From NCBI RefSeq assembly GCF_000331735.1, contig NC_020126.1:434001-498000 (forward strand): DNA of 64,000 bases, read 5' to 3'. The position numbers and the translations under genes are program-made. The notes under the pieces were generated by a model, which worked only from the letters and a program-made list of their open reading frames with translations, was not told the origin of the DNA and did no database searches. This stretch comes from Myxococcus stipitatus DSM 14675 (GTDB lineage Bacteria; Myxococcota; Myxococcia; Myxococcales; Myxococcaceae). Below, one piece after another: positions 61,114-64,000 of the stretch; positions within the stretch are counted from its first letter, which is position 1, and every line of letters starts with the position of its first letter.

Positions 61114-62035
61114 ACGCCGCCACGTCCAGCACCGCCTCCATCAGCGGCGCCGCCACCGCGGGGTCATCCGCGTCCGCCACCAGCAGCAGGTGCACGCGGC
61201 CCCCTTCCACTCGCGCGTCGACGCCCTCCAGCTTCACCTTCGCGTCCACGCCATCCAGGAACAGCGGCGTCCCATCCTGCGCCAGCAGGCCCACCGCGGA
61301 GCCCTTGATGGGGCCGTCGGCGTAGGTGTCGCGCGTGTCCTCGGCTGTCGCGGTGAAGACCATGCGTCCATCCGGCAGCGGCGACGCATCCGTGAAGGAC
61401 AGTCGCACTCCGCCCGCGCGGCCCAGCTCCCAGCGACGCGTCGTCCGCACCACCTCGGGGCCCAGCGCGCCGACCTCGACTCCGCGCAGCGCGCGCTCGC
61501 GGTCCAGGTCCACCAGGGCATCCACGCCCGCGTCGCCATTGCCCCGCTGCAACAGCCGCAGCCGGTTGCCGACGACGGCGGCGCCCTCGATGTTGAGCGT
61601 GCCGAACTCGCGCGAGAGCTGCTGATACAGCGCGGAGCAGTCCACGCCGCGCGCCTCGCCCACGACCGCGCCCGCCGCGTCCAGCGTGAGCAGCGCGCCT
61701 CGCATGCGCGCGGGAGCGGACCCCGACGGCAGCGCGAGCAGCGCCCCGTGAGGCGCATCGGCCAGGGGCGGCAGCAGGCACAGCGTCTCCAGGTCCGGCT
61801 TCGCCGCCTTGCGTGCCTGGGGCTCGTCGGGAAGCAGACCCTCGAACAGCCGCGAGAGGTGCCCCGGAGCGTCTCCCTTCGCGGGGAACGTGGCCAGGTG
61901 CAGCGAGTCATCCGCGATGACGTGCAGCCACTCACCCACGCGCACCAGTCCGCTGGCGGCGGAGACATGCGCGGGGCGGCCCGGAGACTCGGGGCTCGCG
62001 AGGGTGAGGGTGCGCCGCGGGGTGGTGCGAATCAT
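61112..62035 (-). CDS. Hypothetical beta-propeller-like protein
   Basis: The start at 62035 (MIRTTPRRTLTLASPES) is chosen; an in-frame extension to 62173 is poor coding. The 307-residue cytoplasmic protein is beta-rich with repeated blade-like strands: ASGLVRVGEWLHVIADDSLHLATF, HGALLALPSGSAPARMRGALLTLD, IEGAAVVGNRLRLLQRGN, and LDRERALRGVEVGALG. The terminal HLLLVADADDPAVAAPLMEAVL may close the ring. I do not recognise a named family. It sits 40 bp downstream of mgtE on the same strand and may be co-transcribed. Confidence 0.7.
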   Translation of the reverse strand: MIRTTPRRTLTLASPESPGRPAHVSAASGLVRVGEWLHVIADDSLHLATFPAKGDAPGHLSRLFEGLLPDEPQARKAAKPDLETLCLLPPLADAPHGALLALPSGSAPARMRGALLTLDAAGAVVGEARGVDCSALYQQLSREFGTLNIEGAAVVGNRLRLLQRGNGDAGVDALVDLDRERALRGVEVGALGPEVVRTTRRWELGRAGGVRLSFTDASPLPDGRMVFTATAEDTRDTYADGPIKGSAVGLLAQDGTPLFLDGVDAKVKLEGVDARVEGGRVHLLLVADADDPAVAAPLMEAVLDVAA

Positions 62036-62075
62036 GGCCAGACTCCCTCGCGGCACGTGGCTCGTGCCGCCGTGC

Positions 62076-63401
62076 TCAGAGCAATGTTCCGCGCAGCAAC
62101 AGGCTGGCGACGCTGAAGTAGATGACGACGCCGCTGACGTCCACCAGCGTGGCGACGAAGGGCGCGGAGGCACTGGCGGGGTCGAAGCCGAAGCGGCGCA
62201 GCACCAGGGGCAGCATGGAGCCCGCCAGCGTGCCGAACGTCACCACGCCCACCACGGACAGCGCCACCGCGCAGCCCAGCAGGAAGGCATGGTCGCCATA
62301 GGCGCCCGACATCGACTGCCACACCATGATGCGGCCCAGGCCGACCGCGCCCAGGACGATGCCCAGCACCAGCCCGGACAGCACCTCGCGCCGAGCCACG
62401 CGCCACCAGTCCTTCAATCGCATCTCACCCAGCGCCAGCGCGCGGATGATGAGCGTGGACGCCTGGCTGCCGGAGTTCCCGCCCGACGAGATGATGAGGG
62501 GCACGAAGAGGCTGAGCACCACCGCGCGCTCGATGGCGCCCTCGAAGCTGCTCATGGCCGTGGCGGTGAGCATCTGCCCGAGGAAGAGGACGAGCAGCCA
62601 GCCGATGCGCTTCTTCAACATGCCGAAGAAGCCGACCTCGAAGTAGGGAGCCTCCAGGGCCTCCATACCGCCGACCTTCTGGATGTCCTCGGTGGCCTCT
62701 TCCTGGACGACGTCGACGATGTCGTCGACCGTGACGATACCCTTCATCCGGTTCTGCTCGTCGAGCACCGGGAGGGCCATGAAGCCGTGCTCGGTGAAGA
62801 GCTGGCTCACCACTTCCTGGTCCGTGTTCTCCGACACCGTGATGACGTCGTGCTGCATGACGTCCGCGACCTTCTTGTCGCTGGCGGCCTGGAAGAGCTG
62901 GCGCAGGGAGAGCACACCCTGCAGGCGCTGCTCGGCGTCCAGCGCGTAGGCGTAGTAGACGGTCTCCACCTTCTCCCGCGCTTGCTTGCGCAGGTAGCCG
63001 ATGGCCTCGTCGATGGTCATGTCCGGCCGCACCCGGGCGAAGCGCGGATTCATCAGACCACCGGCGTCGTCCTCCGCGTAGGCCAGGAGCACGTTGACTT
63101 CACGACGGCTGGCGTCGTCGAGCTGCGAGAGCAGGGCCTCGGCCTGCTCCGGCTCCAGGGCCTGCACCAGGTCCGCCAGGTCGTCCGGGGGCAGCAGCCG
63201 CACCCACGTCCGCCGCTCGGAGGTCGGCAGGTGGAGGATGAGCTCCGCCTGCTCGCGCGCGGACAGACCCAGGAAGAAGTCATCCGCCACCGAGGACGGA
63301 AGCAGTCGGAAGCCCTCCAGGCGCTCGTCGATGGAGAGCACCGGCCACGCCTCATGGAGCTCTTCCATGGAGAGCGAGGCGCTGTGAGGGCTGTCCATCA
63401 T
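62076..63401 (-). CDS. mgtE: MgtE-family magnesium transporter
   Basis: I take start 63401 (MMDSPHSASLSMEEL); the longer frame is Cys/Arg-rich and unlikely. The 441-residue protein has the N domain (about 15-115, superhelical: LDDASRREVNVLLAYAEDDAGGLM), a CBS pair (about 120-240: VADVMQHDVITVSENTDQEV, MALPVLDEQNRMKGIVTVDD), and five membrane helices (about 270-441) including SLFVPLIISSGGNSGSQAS. MgtE imports Mg2+ and the CBS/N domains gate it. Upstream 63402-63571 shows no obvious Mg2+ riboswitch. Confidence 0.93.
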   Translation of the reverse strand: MMDSPHSASLSMEELHEAWPVLSIDERLEGFRLLPSSVADDFFLGLSAREQAELILHLPTSERRTWVRLLPPDDLADLVQALEPEQAEALLSQLDDASRREVNVLLAYAEDDAGGLMNPRFARVRPDMTIDEAIGYLRKQAREKVETVYYAYALDAEQRLQGVLSLRQLFQAASDKKVADVMQHDVITVSENTDQEVVSQLFTEHGFMALPVLDEQNRMKGIVTVDDIVDVVQEEATEDIQKVGGMEALEAPYFEVGFFGMLKKRIGWLLVLFLGQMLTATAMSSFEGAIERAVVLSLFVPLIISSGGNSGSQASTLIIRALALGEMRLKDWWRVARREVLSGLVLGIVLGAVGLGRIMVWQSMSGAYGDHAFLLGCAVALSVVGVVTFGTLAGSMLPLVLRRFGFDPASASAPFVATLVDVSGVVIYFSVASLLLRGTLL

Positions 63402-63571
63402 GAGGGCGTGCCTCCGAGGGTGGGCGCGCGCGGCCAGTCGCGACGCGCCGGCCTCTCTACACCCGCACGAGGGGCACGGCGAGAGGCAGGCAGCCATCTC
63501 CTCGCGCTTTTTCCACGGTCGTCACTGTCCTCGAGTCCAACACCGTCAGTGTGGGCTCCAAGGGAGTGGTT

Positions 63572-64000
63572 TCAGGGGTGGGGACGCGTCTGCTCGTAGA
63601 CGATGGTGGTGCCCGTGGCGGGTCGCGAGTCACCGCCCCAGTGGAACCCGGGATGGGTGAGGCGATTCTCCCTGGTGCGAAGGAGCGTGGAGGGCACCAG
63701 CTCCAACGTCAGGGTGGGCCGGGGGGGACTGCTCCGAGGGACGGCCACATGGTCGAGCTCCGCTGGGAAGGAGGGGACGGTGAGGCCCGTGCGCAGGGGG
63801 GTGGGCAGGACGGTGAGCCGCCCATCCATGACGAGCGAGGCCTGCTCGACGAGCCGGCCCTCGGCGGCCTCCCAGCGGCGCAGCACGGGGCTGGGCGCGA
63901 CCTGGGAGCGGACCTCGGCATGGGTCCAGACGACGCCTTCCTCCAGCCCGACAGGTCTTCCTCGCAGCGGCGTGCACGGGGTGGCGGTGGCTCGGGCATA
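63572..64000 (-). CDS. Hypothetical protein, C-terminal part (5' end outside window)
   Basis: The frame stays open to the right edge, so the start is beyond the window. The visible about 140 residues read TPLRGRPVGLEEGVVW, VRSQVAPSPVLRRWEAAEG and LTVLPTPLRTGLTVP, ending with PGFHWGGDSRPATGTTIVYE. The composition suggests a soluble or exported beta-rich protein. No family is recognised. The nearest gene downstream is mgtE on the same strand, with a 170-bp gap. Confidence 0.6.
   Translation of the reverse strand, partial: YARATATPCTPLRGRPVGLEEGVVWTHAEVRSQVAPSPVLRRWEAAEGRLVEQASLVMDGRLTVLPTPLRTGLTVPSFPAELDHVAVPRSSPPRPTLTLELVPSTLLRTRENRLTHPGFHWGGDSRPATGTTIVYEQTRPHP

Noticed and set aside
62036-62173. 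N-terminal extension of the 61112 gene
   Set aside because: It is Ser/Cys-rich, overlaps the end of mgtE and has poorer coding character.

Overview
The window is very GC-rich, gene-dense chromosomal DNA. Strong third-position GC bias, many lipoproteins, a DUF2378 protein, TIGR02270 HEAT-repeat and DUF2169 proteins, a myxococcal-style minor-pilin/PilY1/TfcP cluster and tandem lspA genes all point to a Myxococcaceae member (Myxococcus, Corallococcus or close relative). I see no rRNA, no complete tRNA, no CRISPR array, no insertion sequence and no replication origin.

Layout. (1) 1-13214 is a type VI secretion accessory island read entirely on the + strand. It holds a truncated vgrG, a second vgrG with an apparent frameshift in a glycine tract, an unrecognised lysine-rich protein (candidate effector), two tandem paralogues of a beta-propeller-like protein (candidate immunity), then a possible DUF6484 protein, a DUF4150 PAAR-like spike, a DUF3396 immunity-like protein, a HEAT-repeat protein, a DUF2169 protein and a ketoacyl-synthase-like protein that appears to lack the nucleophilic cysteine. 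(2) 13330-30301 is mixed: an exported protein, a large GAF/PAS histidine kinase divergent from kup, a hotdog-like protein, DUF2378, a phosphoesterase, a lytic amidase lipoprotein, a TolB-like propeller, two surface lipoproteins (one very Gly/Asn/Ser rich), a membrane protein with a B-box-like zinc finger, a DsbA/FrnE-type oxidoreductase and a RimK-type ligase. (3) 30381-36420 is an FHA/sigma-54 activator followed by an overlapping cluster of TadE/TadG-like envelope proteins. (4) 36456-53132 holds ileS; the opposed type IVa minor-pilin operon pilX-tfcP-pilY1-pilV-pilW-fimU; a Mut7-C protein; a nuclease-fold lipoprotein; and lspA-lspA-lgt for lipoprotein maturation. (5) 53174-64000 holds a repeat-linker protein, small membrane proteins and lipoproteins, a LytS/LytTR two-component pair, an alpha/beta hydrolase, a NADAR protein, a TPR lipoprotein, mgtE and a truncated gene.

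Functional themes are contact-dependent antagonism (VgrG, PAAR, candidate effector and immunity genes), motility and adhesion machinery (PilY1, minor pilins, the calcium-linked noncanonical cytochrome TfcP), and envelope biogenesis. LspA and Lgt would process the roughly ten lipoproteins encoded nearby.

The best candidates for something new are the 3765-7067 effector/duplicated-propeller module, the pseudo-ketoacyl synthase at the end of the T6SS island, the orphan TadE/G cluster, and a nested inverted-repeat element after kup. Functional calls rest on recognising motifs by eye; no database search was run.
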